DNA of 64,000 nucleotides, taken from contig NZ_BEXF01000002.1 in assembly GCF_002897295.1 (NCBI RefSeq), forward strand, positions 429,222 to 493,221, given 5' to 3'. Origin of the DNA: Brevibacillus reuszeri. GTDB taxonomy: Bacteria; Bacillota; Bacilli; Brevibacillales; Brevibacillaceae. Each line of letters opens with the position of its first letter. Within the stretch, counting starts at the first letter, position 1. Shown piece by piece: positions 8,781 to 17,481 of the stretch. Made by a program: the position numbers and the translations under genes. The notes under the pieces are model-generated. The model had not been told where the DNA came from. It saw only the letters and a list, made by a program, of their open reading frames with translations, and made no database searches.

Positions 8781-9875
8781 TTACAGTCTTTCTTTTTCAT
8801 ATTCTAATTCTTTAATATGATATACCTCAACATCAGTACAAACAAAGAGGTCTGGGTAAAAAATAGCTAAGTTTTGCCCCGTCAGATTAATTGTACTATT
8901 GTATTCAATACCAGCGTACTCCGGTTCTCCTTCATGCAAAATACTTTTGATAAAATCGGCTATGTACTGTGTAGGTATGTAATCCAAAACGCTGTCGCTT
9001 CTTCTCAAAGCACGTCCAATCTCCAAGTTGATTCGCTTTAGATGCTCTTTATTGATTGCATGTTCCACAAAGTCACATCCATCAATAAACGGACTGATAT
9101 GATCAATCGCCTTAAGATCAACAACGACAATATCCTGTGTTAACTCAAATCTCCCTACCGACACATAGTCAAATATGCCAGCTCGTATCTCATGGATCGT
9201 AGTATCAAGATCATTTGCTAGGTATAAACAGCTTATACCAGCTGAATTTGCTCTCCCCGCTGTTACCTTGTCCGAAGGAGGAGCTCCCATTTCTTCGACT
9301 GGGAAGCCATCCTCTGAGGATATACGTCCTCTAAATAATATAGATCCTTTTTTGTATACTTTTCGGATGAAAGAACAATAGCGATTAAGAATTGTCAATT
9401 CAATGTGATTAGAGTGAAATCTATTGTGATTTTTTACAAACTTAACAAAATCATCCCAAGAATTCGAACGGAGCAAGGAGTGATCTTTAAGGTACTCTTT
9501 ATCATTTAGCTCTGCAATACCAATCCGCGCATCAAAGAGACTTGGTATACTTGTATATTTCTCAGCACAAAGTGCCCGAATTATTCGGTATACATCTGTC
9601 GAGTTCAACTTATTATTAAAAATATGCCAGCGATCTGTCAGTTCTGTGACTAACAAATTCTTCTCTTCATCCGGAAAATCCGCAGGAAGCATAGATTCGG
9701 GTGTATAAATTTCTAATAATTGATCGAAATACTCTGTAAGTTCTGAATGAACGTCAGTGTCATAAATGAGAGCTTTTCTTTTCCCGCAAGTTGGACAGAA
9801 GCTCTCTACTTGGCCCAAACCTTCAATGATTGGCTGTAATTCTCCATCAACGATACAGTGGCTACAAAATTTCAT
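8781..9875 (-). CDS. RES-domain protein (NAD+-degrading family) with zinc-ribbon N terminus
   Basis: A 364-residue protein. The N terminus has a four-cysteine ribbon, CSHC at 4-7 and CPTCG near 28, followed by a helical region. The C-terminal half has the RES signature: LFRGRI near residue 183, GRANSAG-x4-YLA near 212, and a conserved glutamate in IHEIR. RES toxins such as those of RES-Xre modules break down NAD+ by phosphorolysis, with the Arg, Tyr and Glu of these motifs as active residues. Here there is no Xre antitoxin. The gene starts directly at the stop codon of the sce7725-like gene (TAAATG), indicating translational coupling in a three-gene operon. It may be the effector that depletes NAD+ when the partner proteins sense a threat; this is inference. 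Confidence 0.75.
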   Translation of the reverse strand: MKFCSHCIVDGELQPIIEGLGQVESFCPTCGKRKALIYDTDVHSELTEYFDQLLEIYTPESMLPADFPDEEKNLLVTELTDRWHIFNNKLNSTDVYRIIRALCAEKYTSIPSLFDARIGIAELNDKEYLKDHSLLRSNSWDDFVKFVKNHNRFHSNHIELTILNRYCSFIRKVYKKGSILFRGRISSEDGFPVEEMGAPPSDKVTAGRANSAGISCLYLANDLDTTIHEIRAGIFDYVSVGRFELTQDIVVVDLKAIDHISPFIDGCDFVEHAINKEHLKRINLEIGRALRRSDSVLDYIPTQYIADFIKSILHEGEPEYAGIEYNSTINLTGQNLAIFYPDLFVCTDVEVYHIKELEYEKERL

Positions 9876-10811
9876 TTATTTTACCCCATCTAAATATCGA
9901 CTCACAAGTTCTAGATGATGCATTATAGATAGTTTTTTCACTGTTCCTAATCCAGGATATGAGCGGCTTCTGTACATCTTTTCAAAAGTTTGAACTCCAA
10001 ATGTATCAAGTTGTTGAGTTTGGTTCCATTTGACTAGCTTTTCCAAAGCCTCTGCAAACTTTCCTGCTGGGTCCGTTATGTCATCATTTGTATCGGATAC
10101 GAAATGTCGAACCCGTAGGGTTTGATCAGCCGCGAAATATATGATATGGATTGCAATCGCATACGGAGCAAATCCAGACTCTGAGTATTCATTGCCAACG
10201 ACCGAATAATCTGAAAAGCCTAAGTACCCTTCCTGCTCATAATAAAGGTGATCCGAAGAAAAGTGTTCATCTTCTGAATCTAAATACTCTACGTTGCGGC
10301 TTTTTTTCGGATATCGGTCTTCAAACATTACTCTCTGTTTTGGCATTCGCCTGCGAAATCCACTTTCGTCCCGTATGAAATTAAATCGTGGGCAATCAGA
10401 AGCATAAGCGGATTCAAGATTGGGAATCGAATCCTGGTTAATGCATATGGTAGCAATATCCTGCTTGTTTATTCCTTTTTGCTCCATGGCAGAAAGATTT
10501 GCTGATAAGTTTGAATCAGCATAAAGAAATGTTAAAATATCAGACATCTTAAGTATTTCATAAAAACGGCCTCTATCCTTTTCATTCTTCTCATCCGCTA
10601 AATCTTTTAGCATACTTCCAACTTGAGGATTTCGAACTAATCCCAAAGCGCGATCCTTTTCTTGAAAATATGCCATAGTTTTAATCAAAGCTGAAGACAA
10701 TTTGACTGGCTCAACAACTGGCATTACATTTTTACTCATTAATGATTTCTCAACTAGTTCTCTTATTGCTATAAGTTCAAACTGCCGACCTCTTAGATAA
10801 GGGAAGTACAT
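9876..10811 (-). CDS. sce7725 family protein
   Basis: A 311-residue protein beginning MYFPYLRGRQFELIAIREL, the hallmark start of sce7725/beta-type proteins. The family function is not established. The sequence is soluble and mixed alpha/beta, with no transmembrane segment and no obvious nuclease motif. The start has a near-perfect AAGGAGG seven bases upstream. The first 19 bases overlap the end of the sce7726-like gene, and the stop abuts the RES gene, so the three proteins are made from one message at coupled levels. That tight linkage argues that the protein is a sensor, regulator or antitoxin working with the RES enzyme and the predicted nuclease. Confidence 0.75.
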   Translation of the reverse strand: MYFPYLRGRQFELIAIRELVEKSLMSKNVMPVVEPVKLSSALIKTMAYFQEKDRALGLVRNPQVGSMLKDLADEKNEKDRGRFYEILKMSDILTFLYADSNLSANLSAMEQKGINKQDIATICINQDSIPNLESAYASDCPRFNFIRDESGFRRRMPKQRVMFEDRYPKKSRNVEYLDSEDEHFSSDHLYYEQEGYLGFSDYSVVGNEYSESGFAPYAIAIHIIYFAADQTLRVRHFVSDTNDDITDPAGKFAEALEKLVKWNQTQQLDTFGVQTFEKMYRSRSYPGLGTVKKLSIMHHLELVSRYLDGVK

Positions 10812-11662
10812 GGAATAACCTCCTTTTGTTGCAAAAATGAGTGAAGTCTTCTGTAATCGTCTTTTTTAAAACCCGAAAAGTAAACTAGAAACTTCAATTC
10901 ATATGGAATTTGTCTGTACATTTCCATATCAATCTGCCCTCGTTTTTTTAAAGTCGTTACAAAATCTGTATATGCAACATAAGTATCAATTTGGAAAAAT
11001 AGTTGCTTGCATGCCCTGTAGTATTCAAATTGGGATACATCGGGAAGAGCTCCGAAATGCTTTACGATTATACCTTCATACTCGTGTTTCCGAAGTATTC
11101 TAAACATCGTATCTTTATTTAATTCGTCGACATACTCTTGAGGTTGTTTCCTCTCCTTAATCGTGCTCTTCTTAGTTAAAACACATATCCCTACGGGAGA
11201 GCTAGCTAAACGCTTCTGCAATGCATCGACATGATCCTCGGAAGTAAGGATGGACACACGTGTAAACGCTTTGAAATAATTCTCAATTTGTGACTCAAGG
11301 CGATCAAGATTATCTAACTCCGTCTTAATTTCATAAACAATTGCACGCCCATTAATCAACACAAAATCAGCTTTAGATTTTCCAATGGCAACCTCTGTCA
11401 AGGCTGTAGTTGTTGTGGGCTTATGCACACCGAGCAGCAATTTGTTTAAAATCGTGTTTTTATAAAAATACTCATTACGATATTCTTTTCTTAGTACGGT
11501 GTATATTTCACTGATGAGTTGCCTGTTGTCCTTACCTGAAGGGTCAGTAACATATCTATGTATTGCAGTAGCATAGGTATCACTATAATTCCCTTCTACA
11601 ATTTCACGTAACGTATTTCGTGTAAACACACGGTTTAAGAGAATGGAAGTGTCTGAACTCAT
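10793..11662 (-). CDS. sce7726 family protein (PD-(D/E)xK-like)
   Basis: A 289-residue protein of the sce7726 family. The middle carries KSKADFVLINGRAIVYEIKTELD, in which D..x..E-x-K matches the core of PD-(D/E)xK nucleases; an upstream glutamate at TEVAIG may complete the site. The start is placed at ATG 11662 because GGGAAGGTG precedes it at normal spacing; an upstream in-frame ATG has no ribosome binding site. It is the first gene of the operon, 135 bases from the end of rlmH and just inside the putative element end. Nuclease activity is inferred from the motif; the biological target is unknown. Confidence 0.7.
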   Translation of the reverse strand: MSSDTSILLNRVFTRNTLREIVEGNYSDTYATAIHRYVTDPSGKDNRQLISEIYTVLRKEYRNEYFYKNTILNKLLLGVHKPTTTTALTEVAIGKSKADFVLINGRAIVYEIKTELDNLDRLESQIENYFKAFTRVSILTSEDHVDALQKRLASSPVGICVLTKKSTIKERKQPQEYVDELNKDTMFRILRKHEYEGIIVKHFGALPDVSQFEYYRACKQLFFQIDTYVAYTDFVTTLKKRGQIDMEMYRQIPYELKFLVYFSGFKKDDYRRLHSFLQQKEVIPCTSLI

Positions 11663-11756
11663 GCATTTACACCTTCCCTCGAAGTAAAATTCAGTGTCAA
11701 AATGTTGCTTTGGTACTACTTCTTTGCAGGCAACACTAAGCATTCCACATATTTTA

Positions 11757-11785
11757 ATTGTATAGTAACTCAAGAACCACAACAA
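11757..11785 (-). promoter_or_regulatory. sigma-A promoter of the sce7726-sce7725-RES operon
   Basis: Minus strand: TTGTTG (11785-11780), 17-base spacer, TACAAT (11762-11757). It begins only a few bases inside the att-like junction, so the operon carries its own promoter. Confidence 0.6.
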
Positions 11786-11787
11786 TA

Positions 11788-11819
11788 TTTTTCGCCATCA
11801 CTTATGATAAGGCTCCCCC
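11788..11819. repeat. att-like site 1 at the 3' end of rlmH
   Basis: The last codons of rlmH read, on the minus strand, GAGCCTTATCATAAGTGA, then TGGCGAAAA. This matches the core used by SCC elements in staphylococcal orfX (rlmH), which encodes the same RGE-x-YHK end. TTTCGC-N6-TTATGAT on the plus strand is shared with two sites at 4.16 and 7.35 kb. Confidence 0.6.
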
Positions 11820-12277
11820 CGACTAATCCGAAACGCCCGATAAACCTGCTCAAGTAGAACCAACCTCACCAACTGATGCGGAAACGTCATCTTGGAAAAC
11901 GACAGCAACGCATCCGCCCGCTTCAGCACCTGATCAGCCAATCCCAGCGACCCGCCAATCACAAACGCAATCTGACTGCGCCCATGCAAAGCGAGCTTGT
12001 CCATCTCTGCGGACAGCTTCTCAGATGACCACATCTGCCCGTCAATCGCAAGCGCGATCACATACTGGTCCTGCTTGATCTGCGCCAGGATGCGCTCGCC
12101 TTCCTTGCGCTTGACTTGCTCCATCTCTGCCGCGCTCATTTCCTCGGGCGCTTTTTCATCGTTCACCTCTACGACCTGCAGCTTGCAGTATGCAGACAAC
12201 CGCTTGCTATATTCATCAATTCCCTCACGCAAATACTTTTCCTTGAGCTTCCCTACGGTAATAATCGTAATCTGCAC
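11798..12277 (-). CDS. rlmH: 23S rRNA (pseudouridine(1915)-N(3))-methyltransferase RlmH
   Basis: A 159-residue SPOUT methyltransferase with the standard length. [20 protein letters not shown] at the start, FVIGGSLGL near 105 and the C-terminal ISRGEPYHK are diagnostic. It methylates pseudouridine 1915 in helix 69 of 23S rRNA after ribosome assembly, using S-adenosylmethionine. It is the last core gene before the accessory island, and its 3' end appears to be an integration site; the coding end is intact. In Bacillus it also sits near the wal operon and htrC, as here. Confidence 0.95.
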   Translation of the reverse strand: MQITIITVGKLKEKYLREGIDEYSKRLSAYCKLQVVEVNDEKAPEEMSAAEMEQVKRKEGERILAQIKQDQYVIALAIDGQMWSSEKLSAEMDKLALHGRSQIAFVIGGSLGLADQVLKRADALLSFSKMTFPHQLVRLVLLEQVYRAFRISRGEPYHK

Positions 12278-12283
12278 GTTGTC

Positions 12284-12526
12284 CTACAGTCCTTTCTCTC
12301 GCAGTAGCACGATCTGCCCCGGCTCTCCACAAGCCCGGCAATGCTTATCTACCGTTTCATCCGCAACCGCCTGTGCCGCATACGTATCCGGCGCTACCTC
12401 ATAATCATTGACGTACTCGTCCAGCTCCTGGTCAAAATGCTCCATGCAGGCAAACCGCACCGGGAATTCCTCCTGCAGCTCAACCACTTTTCCTTCTATA
12501 TAAATGCTCTTCATCATCTGTTCCAT
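12284..12526 (-). CDS. CxxH/CxxC zinc-binding small protein
   Basis: An 80-residue protein with CMEH near 27 and CRAC near 63, the pattern that defines the CxxH/CxxC protein family of Bacillales (near rlmH in many genomes). The four residues probably bind one zinc ion. The function is unknown. The start ATG 12526 has AAGAGGT upstream; it ends six bases before rlmH, so the two are cotranscribed. Confidence 0.8.
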   Translation of the reverse strand: MEQMMKSIYIEGKVVELQEEFPVRFACMEHFDQELDEYVNDYEVAPDTYAAQAVADETVDKHCRACGEPGQIVLLREKGL

Positions 12527-12617
12527 GTTGTCCTGACCTCTTTTCCGTTCATTCTCATATCGCTTCCTATTCTACCCCAGTACAAAAAGAAAACAAGCTC
12601 ACACCCTGTTCCCAGGC

Positions 12618-12651
12618 AAAAAAAGAGAGCGCCGATTACAGCTCGACGCTC
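12618..12651 (-). terminator. terminator of htrC
   Basis: GAGCGTCGA / TCGGCGCTC stem with a short loop, followed on the minus strand by seven T, about 105 bases after the htrC stop. Confidence 0.8.
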
Positions 12652-12756
12652 ACAAGGGTGATCTATTTAAAATAGATAGAGGGGGGAACAAAAAATTTAT
12701 GGAAACGGGACAAAGTCCCGGGGTTGGTACAGATCAACGCTTTACATCCAGTTGAT

Positions 12757-13983
12757 TTATTGCTGCGGTGTTTTAGTCAGCTTGACTGTCGCAGTTTTCT
12801 TCACACCATCGCGATAGTACGTAATTTCCACAGAATCACCTGGCTTTTTGTTCAAGGTCAGGAATTTGCGCAGCTGCGCGCCATTCGCGATATCCTTGTT
12901 ATCCAGCTTGGTGATGACGTCGTATTGTCTGAGGCCCACTTCGCCTGCTGGAGAGAATTTGCCAACCTCGCCTTGAACGACTACCCCTGCTTGCACTTCG
13001 TCAGGCAGATTCAAGGTTTCTTTCCAGTTGTAGCGCGGTACATTGGTCAGGTCGAACGGTTGCACGCCCAGATAAGCGCGCTCCAGCTTGCCTTTTTCCA
13101 TCAGCTCGCTGACGATGCCTTTTACATCATTGATCGGGAGGGCAAAGCCCAAGCCTTCGACACCGGTTTTGGAAATCTTCAGTGTGTTAATCCCGATGAC
13201 CTGTCCCTGGATATTGACCAGGGCACCACCGCTGTTACCTGGGTTGATCGCGGCATCGGTTTGCAGAACATCCAGCTCCCAGTCGTCTTGACCATCGTCA
13301 TTGAAGTCCATTGGCATCGAGCGCTCCAGTGAACTAATGATACCTTGAGTTACGGTACGAGAGAATTTCATGCCAAGCGGGTTACCGATAGCGATTGCTG
13401 GCTCACCTACTTGCAGTGTGGAGGAGTCCCCCAGCTCTGCTACTGTGGTTACTTTGGAGCCGTCGATCTCCAGAACAGCCAGATCGGCATACGGGTCAGC
13501 TCCCAAAACTTTCGCTTCTACCTTTTCACCTGTTGGCAAAGCGATTTCCAGCTTTTGCGCTTGATCAATCACGTGGTAGTTCGTGATGATGTGGGCTTTG
13601 CCACCCTTTTTCTCAAAGATAACGCCAGAACCTTCGCCCTGCTCGACATCTTGTGTATTGTTAAACCAATTGTTTCTCGTCCGGCCAATATTGATGACCC
13701 CTACCACCGCATTCTCCACTTTTTTCACAGCATTGACAGTGCCCGTCTCTACCTTCACGGATACTGGCTGTGCAAACAGGTTCGCTGCAGGGTTGCTCAT
13801 TACGTTGGTCGTTCCCGGCTTGACCATATTGATATATCCGGCATTGGAGAGAGTCGGGAGCATGAGCAGAACGACCATTCCCCCAATTACCGCCGACGTA
13901 ACTGACGTCATGATTAGACGACCAGCGCCTCCCGTACGTCGTTTTTTCCGTTCTACGTGAGTCAAATCATCATAAAAACCCAT
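12757..13983 (-). CDS. htrC: membrane-anchored serine protease HtrC (trypsin-like, PDZ)
   Basis: A 408-residue HtrA-type protease. One transmembrane segment lies at about 24-44, so the protease faces the outside. The catalytic triad is visible: H137 in TNYHVID, D167 in PYADLAV and S251 in GNSGGAL. A C-terminal PDZ domain follows (about 300-400). It degrades misfolded proteins at the membrane. The position after walJ identifies it as the HtrC/YyxA type rather than HtrA or HtrB. A small opposite-strand gene and a terminator separate it from walJ, so it probably has its own promoter in 13990-14165. Confidence 0.85.
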   Translation of the reverse strand: MGFYDDLTHVERKKRRTGGAGRLIMTSVTSAVIGGMVVLLMLPTLSNAGYINMVKPGTTNVMSNPAANLFAQPVSVKVETGTVNAVKKVENAVVGVINIGRTRNNWFNNTQDVEQGEGSGVIFEKKGGKAHIITNYHVIDQAQKLEIALPTGEKVEAKVLGADPYADLAVLEIDGSKVTTVAELGDSSTLQVGEPAIAIGNPLGMKFSRTVTQGIISSLERSMPMDFNDDGQDDWELDVLQTDAAINPGNSGGALVNIQGQVIGINTLKISKTGVEGLGFALPINDVKGIVSELMEKGKLERAYLGVQPFDLTNVPRYNWKETLNLPDEVQAGVVVQGEVGKFSPAGEVGLRQYDVITKLDNKDIANGAQLRKFLTLNKKPGDSVEITYYRDGVKKTATVKLTKTPQQ

Positions 13984-14165
13984 GATTCACACTCTCCTTC
14001 CTCTACTAATATTAGGTTTACAAGTTTTTGCTGCTCTTATACGCTTTATCATTGCAGTTCACTTCTTATGGATGATGTCTTGCTGCTTCTTTCCTTTTGA
14101 CACCCTTAGTATACGCTCGGGTTTCGGCAAAATCGCGTGAGAAATATGGAAAGGTTGTGGAATGA

Positions 14166-14196
14166 TAAAAAGCCCTCGGAATATTCTTTCGAGGGC
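14166..14196 (-). terminator. terminator downstream of the wal operon
   Basis: GCCCTCG (14172-14178) pairs with CGAGGGC (14190-14196); five T follow on the minus strand. It would stop transcripts coming from walJ before htrC. Confidence 0.75.
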
Positions 14197-14254
14197 CTGG
14201 ATATGATAGATTAAAAGCTTTTCCCACTAGCAAAGGAAGAAAGGATTGATAGAA

Positions 14255-14491
14255 ATGAAAGAGGTTCAGCTCATCGCCAAGCTGGCAGACCTGCAAGAAG
14301 TGGACTACCACAATACGCTTGTCCTGCACGCCCTCATCGAGCTTCTCGTCGAGAAAGGACTGCTGACGCACGAAGAACTGACTACCAAAGTGCATGCACT
14401 TGATTCGCAATTATCCTTTCAGATCGATTTGGCTTCCAAGCTGTCCGAGACGATCCATAATCGTCAGGTCCAAATCAAACCAATCTCATAG
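14255..14491 (+). CDS. small hypothetical protein, 78 aa
   Basis: A plus-strand gene lying between walJ and htrC, both on the minus strand; its last six bases overlap the end of walJ. The protein is helical (LIAKLADLQEVDYHNTLVLH then ALIELLVEKGLLTHEEL), soluble and of unknown function. The segment with VEKGLLTHEEL resembles small helical regions of nitrile hydratase accessory proteins, but that is weak. AAAGGA lies nine bases before the ATG; a TTG three codons earlier is an alternative. The codon use is that of a real gene. Confidence 0.6.
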   Translation: MKEVQLIAKLADLQEVDYHNTLVLHALIELLVEKGLLTHEELTTKVHALDSQLSFQIDLASKLSETIHNRQVQIKPIS

Positions 14492-15274
14492 CTCCTCCAG
14501 CTTTGTAGGGCGATCCGGGTAGGTGTCACGCAGATGCACATCGTCACCTACAGACAAGCCCCGCTCTTCCAGAATGTTTTTCACTGTCAGTCGAGCCAGA
14601 TCAATCATGTTATTTTCTTTGCTCAAATGGGCCAGGTACACACGCTCAGCGCCACCATTCAAACAATCCAGCAAGGCGTCGCCAGCTGCTTCATTGGACA
14701 AGTGACCAACATCACTCAAAATTCGCCGCTTGATGCTCCATGGATATTGCGACATACGGAGCAGCTCAACATCGTGATTCGACTCAAACACATAAGCATC
14801 CGCCCCGCGAATCGTTTCCTTGATCCGATCGCTGACATAGCCCAAATCCGTTGCCACACTCAGCTTTTTCTTCCCTTGGTAAAAGCAGAAGCCCATCGGC
14901 TCCGCTGCATCATGCGAAATGCCAAAAGACTCGATGCCCAAATCCTCCAGCTCCTGCTTTTCCCCTACTGCAAACAAACGACGCTGGTCTTCTTTGATCG
15001 TGCCGATTTGACCGTCCAGCTCGGACCACGTTTTTTGATTCGCGTAAATCGGCAGGCCATACCGTCTTGCCATCACGCCGACCCCTTTAATATGGTCGAC
15101 GTGCTCATGCGTGACGAGAATGGCGCTCAGGTCGGCGGGGTTCACTCCGATCGTCTGGAGTGCCGCTTCGGCCTGCTTCCCAGTAATCCCCACATCAATC
15201 AGTACAGAGACGCGGTCAGTTGCCACGTAGATGGCATTCCCCGTGCTTCCGCTTGCCAACACACTAAATCTCAC
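14486..15274 (-). CDS. walJ: metallo-beta-lactamase-fold hydrolase WalJ (YycJ)
   Basis: A 262-residue metallo-beta-lactamase-fold protein. SVLASGSTGNAIYV opens the fold, THEHVDHIKG near 55 is the zinc-binding HxHxDH motif, and SHDAAEP and NHDVELL supply further ligands. WalJ homologues are 5'-3' exonuclease-like enzymes that have been linked to coordination of replication with cell division and to mismatch repair. It is the last gene of the walRKHIJ operon, 58 bases after walI. Confidence 0.9.
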   Translation of the reverse strand: MRFSVLASGSTGNAIYVATDRVSVLIDVGITGKQAEAALQTIGVNPADLSAILVTHEHVDHIKGVGVMARRYGLPIYANQKTWSELDGQIGTIKEDQRRLFAVGEKQELEDLGIESFGISHDAAEPMGFCFYQGKKKLSVATDLGYVSDRIKETIRGADAYVFESNHDVELLRMSQYPWSIKRRILSDVGHLSNEAAGDALLDCLNGGAERVYLAHLSKENNMIDLARLTVKNILEERGLSVGDDVHLRDTYPDRPTKLEEL

Positions 15275-15332
15275 CCATCATCCCTCTTCCCGTATCGTTC
15301 CCTGTTGCTTCTCTATTTGACTCTTGTCTTGA

Positions 15333-16112
15333 TTACCGTTGGGATACTACCTGTCTCTCCAGCGCACCAGTAAACGCATTGACATAATGCGACTTGCCAT
15401 CATGGATCACGCGCCAGACAGGAGCCAGCGTCTGAACGTCAGCGTCATAGGAACCAAAATAACCGAGACTCACACTCTCGATTCGTTCACCTGGTTGGAT
15501 CACCTGCTTCTCTACCAAAGAACGAAGCGCCGAATAACCAGAGAGAACCTGTCCCTGACGCCCACCTGGCTGCTCTCTAATGTAGAAATAGGTTTGTCTG
15601 TAACCGAGAATCGACCCATTATCCAAATACACTTCCAATGGTGCGACAAACACTGGCATTTTATTGTACATCTGCCAATACAACAGACGTGTTTGATTCG
15701 ATCGATTCATGTCTGCCGAGTACTGATCACCATACATCAGCCGTGGCCCAATTTGACGCAAGATTTCGTTCGGCGTGATCTGCCCGCGAAATTGCAGCGG
15801 CGGGTCCAGCTTCGCCGCCAGCGCCATCTTTTCCACCGTCGCTTCTAGACCGGGCAGCTCCTGTAACGAAATCGGATTAATCCCCACATACTCAGCATTT
15901 AAGTTCATCATTTCCGGTGTATCCTGTGGGATCTCGGTCGCCAAGGTGATGTTCTGCTGAGTCAGGTATAACTCCATGTTCCATTTTTCCCCTTGGGCCA
16001 CTTCCTTGTCACTCCAAAAGCTAATTCTCGCTTCATATACCTGATAGCCGAGAAACAAATCGAGAAGAAGAAAGGCCCAGATGAGGATCGTTTTGGTTCT
16101 ACTCCAATCCAT
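15333..16112 (-). CDS. walI: two-component regulatory protein WalI (YycI)
   Basis: A 259-residue protein with one N-terminal membrane anchor (about 8-25, TILIWAFLLLDLFLGYQVY) and an outside YycI domain. It forms a membrane complex with WalH and WalK that restrains WalK kinase activity. The gene overlaps walH by 14 bases and precedes walJ. The C-terminal half is related to the YcdB/YycI repeat domain. The sequence is divergent from Bacillus subtilis but the operon position is decisive. Confidence 0.87.
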   Translation of the reverse strand: MDWSRTKTILIWAFLLLDLFLGYQVYEARISFWSDKEVAQGEKWNMELYLTQQNITLATEIPQDTPEMMNLNAEYVGINPISLQELPGLEATVEKMALAAKLDPPLQFRGQITPNEILRQIGPRLMYGDQYSADMNRSNQTRLLYWQMYNKMPVFVAPLEVYLDNGSILGYRQTYFYIREQPGGRQGQVLSGYSALRSLVEKQVIQPGERIESVSLGYFGSYDADVQTLAPVWRVIHDGKSHYVNAFTGALERQVVSQR

Positions 16113-17481
16113 TCACCTTTCCCCCTCCCTGGTTCATATTCGCAGGAATGTACATGGTAGGCTGGTTGGCCATTTCTACAACCCAAACGGGCATCAGGTC
16201 TACAAATTCATCCTCGACCTCTGTTTGATAGGCCAAATAGGCATTTGTTACTCGCTCGGTATCTCCCAGCTTCTTGTCCCTGATCATCTGATACAGCTCG
16301 GGTCCGGACATCACGGTCCACTCTTTGTTCGAGATATACCTGTCCAAATCTACGAGTGAGCGGCTCATCGTCGAGACTTGCCCTGCCTCTGAAGTTATTT
16401 GAATCGTATCGATTTGTGTAGTGCCACTCATGCTTACAAAAGGATACGCACCCATATACTGGCGGAACGTGATTAAGTCTTTATCATTGTAGCTCTTCTT
16501 GATCTTTTCAAAGTGATAATCATCGAGCCAGCCCAAATGCTTGTTTATAAAAGTGACGGCACCTTGGACCTTTTCCTGATCAGACAGCTCTTGTGCTCGC
16601 ACCTGGTACGCCGGATCGGTAAAAGTAATCGCTTTTTGCTCGGACCGCAGCTGAATGGATCGGCTGCCATCCGTAAAAATAACGGTTTTATCCCGCTCCA
16701 TGATTTGTCTGACCAACGACTGATCGATAAAATAGGCTTCCATTAGCCGTTCATTCGAAACAGGTACATAGCTGTAGCGAAACTGTTGCATACGTCCCTG
16801 ATTTTTTGGCAAATAGTATATGCTCCAAAACGGTGCTGCACCTTCCAAAGCGGAATAGTTCCGATCTGGGCGAACGATTTTCATAATTTGCTCCGGCATC
16901 GAGCTTCCTGCAGCCAAGTAGGAGTCACGCAAATCCTTTGGGCTGATCGAAGTTCGCGAACGCATCATGCGTCCTTCCTCCGTGGAAAGAAACAGCGCAT
17001 AGACGACGTCCTCGTCCTTTTCATAGTACAGCCACAATCGGTCAATCCCCTTCATCCGGTTGTCATACTCATCACGGAAGGTCACTAACCGTCCAATAAT
17101 AGACAATGGTAACGTACTTCTGAACCGGACCTCCAGCCCCATCTTTTCCCGGGCAATTTCCCCCCATTTTTCATTGGAGATCATAAATGGCGTGAAATCG
17201 AGAAAAATCCATTTGGGCATTTCCCTCACAATCATGCTGTATGGAGCATCCGTTGAGATCGCTTTTGTATGACGCTCTTCTCCATAGTGAAAAATGACTG
17301 ATTCTGGAGTCACTAGCTGCTCTAGCTGTTTTTCCTGTACGGGCTTCGACTCGGTGTACTGCGCTGGCTGAATGAATTGAAACTTGGGCTGATTCGTCCA
17401 CAGCATCGCGGTCAGGCAAAAGCTGGTGAGCACCAGCAGATTGAGTAACACGGTTTTGGCAGGCTCTAGCATCCGCTTCAT
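16099..17481 (-). CDS. walH: two-component regulatory protein WalH (YycH)
   Basis: A 460-residue protein with a membrane anchor at about 10-28 and a large outside domain of the YycH family. Together with WalI it negatively controls the WalK histidine kinase, which governs cell-wall hydrolase expression. The start overlaps the stop of walK by four bases (ATGA), and the end overlaps walI. The length fits the family. Confidence 0.88.
   Translation of the reverse strand: MKRMLEPAKTVLLNLLVLTSFCLTAMLWTNQPKFQFIQPAQYTESKPVQEKQLEQLVTPESVIFHYGEERHTKAISTDAPYSMIVREMPKWIFLDFTPFMISNEKWGEIAREKMGLEVRFRSTLPLSIIGRLVTFRDEYDNRMKGIDRLWLYYEKDEDVVYALFLSTEEGRMMRSRTSISPKDLRDSYLAAGSSMPEQIMKIVRPDRNYSALEGAAPFWSIYYLPKNQGRMQQFRYSYVPVSNERLMEAYFIDQSLVRQIMERDKTVIFTDGSRSIQLRSEQKAITFTDPAYQVRAQELSDQEKVQGAVTFINKHLGWLDDYHFEKIKKSYNDKDLITFRQYMGAYPFVSMSGTTQIDTIQITSEAGQVSTMSRSLVDLDRYISNKEWTVMSGPELYQMIRDKKLGDTERVTNAYLAYQTEVEDEFVDLMPVWVVEMANQPTMYIPANMNQGGGKVNGLE

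Noticed and set aside
12724..13332. Long plus-strand frames opposite htrC, and similar ones opposite walK, purA and gdpP
   Set aside because: They lack start signals and mirror the codon use of the real minus-strand genes.
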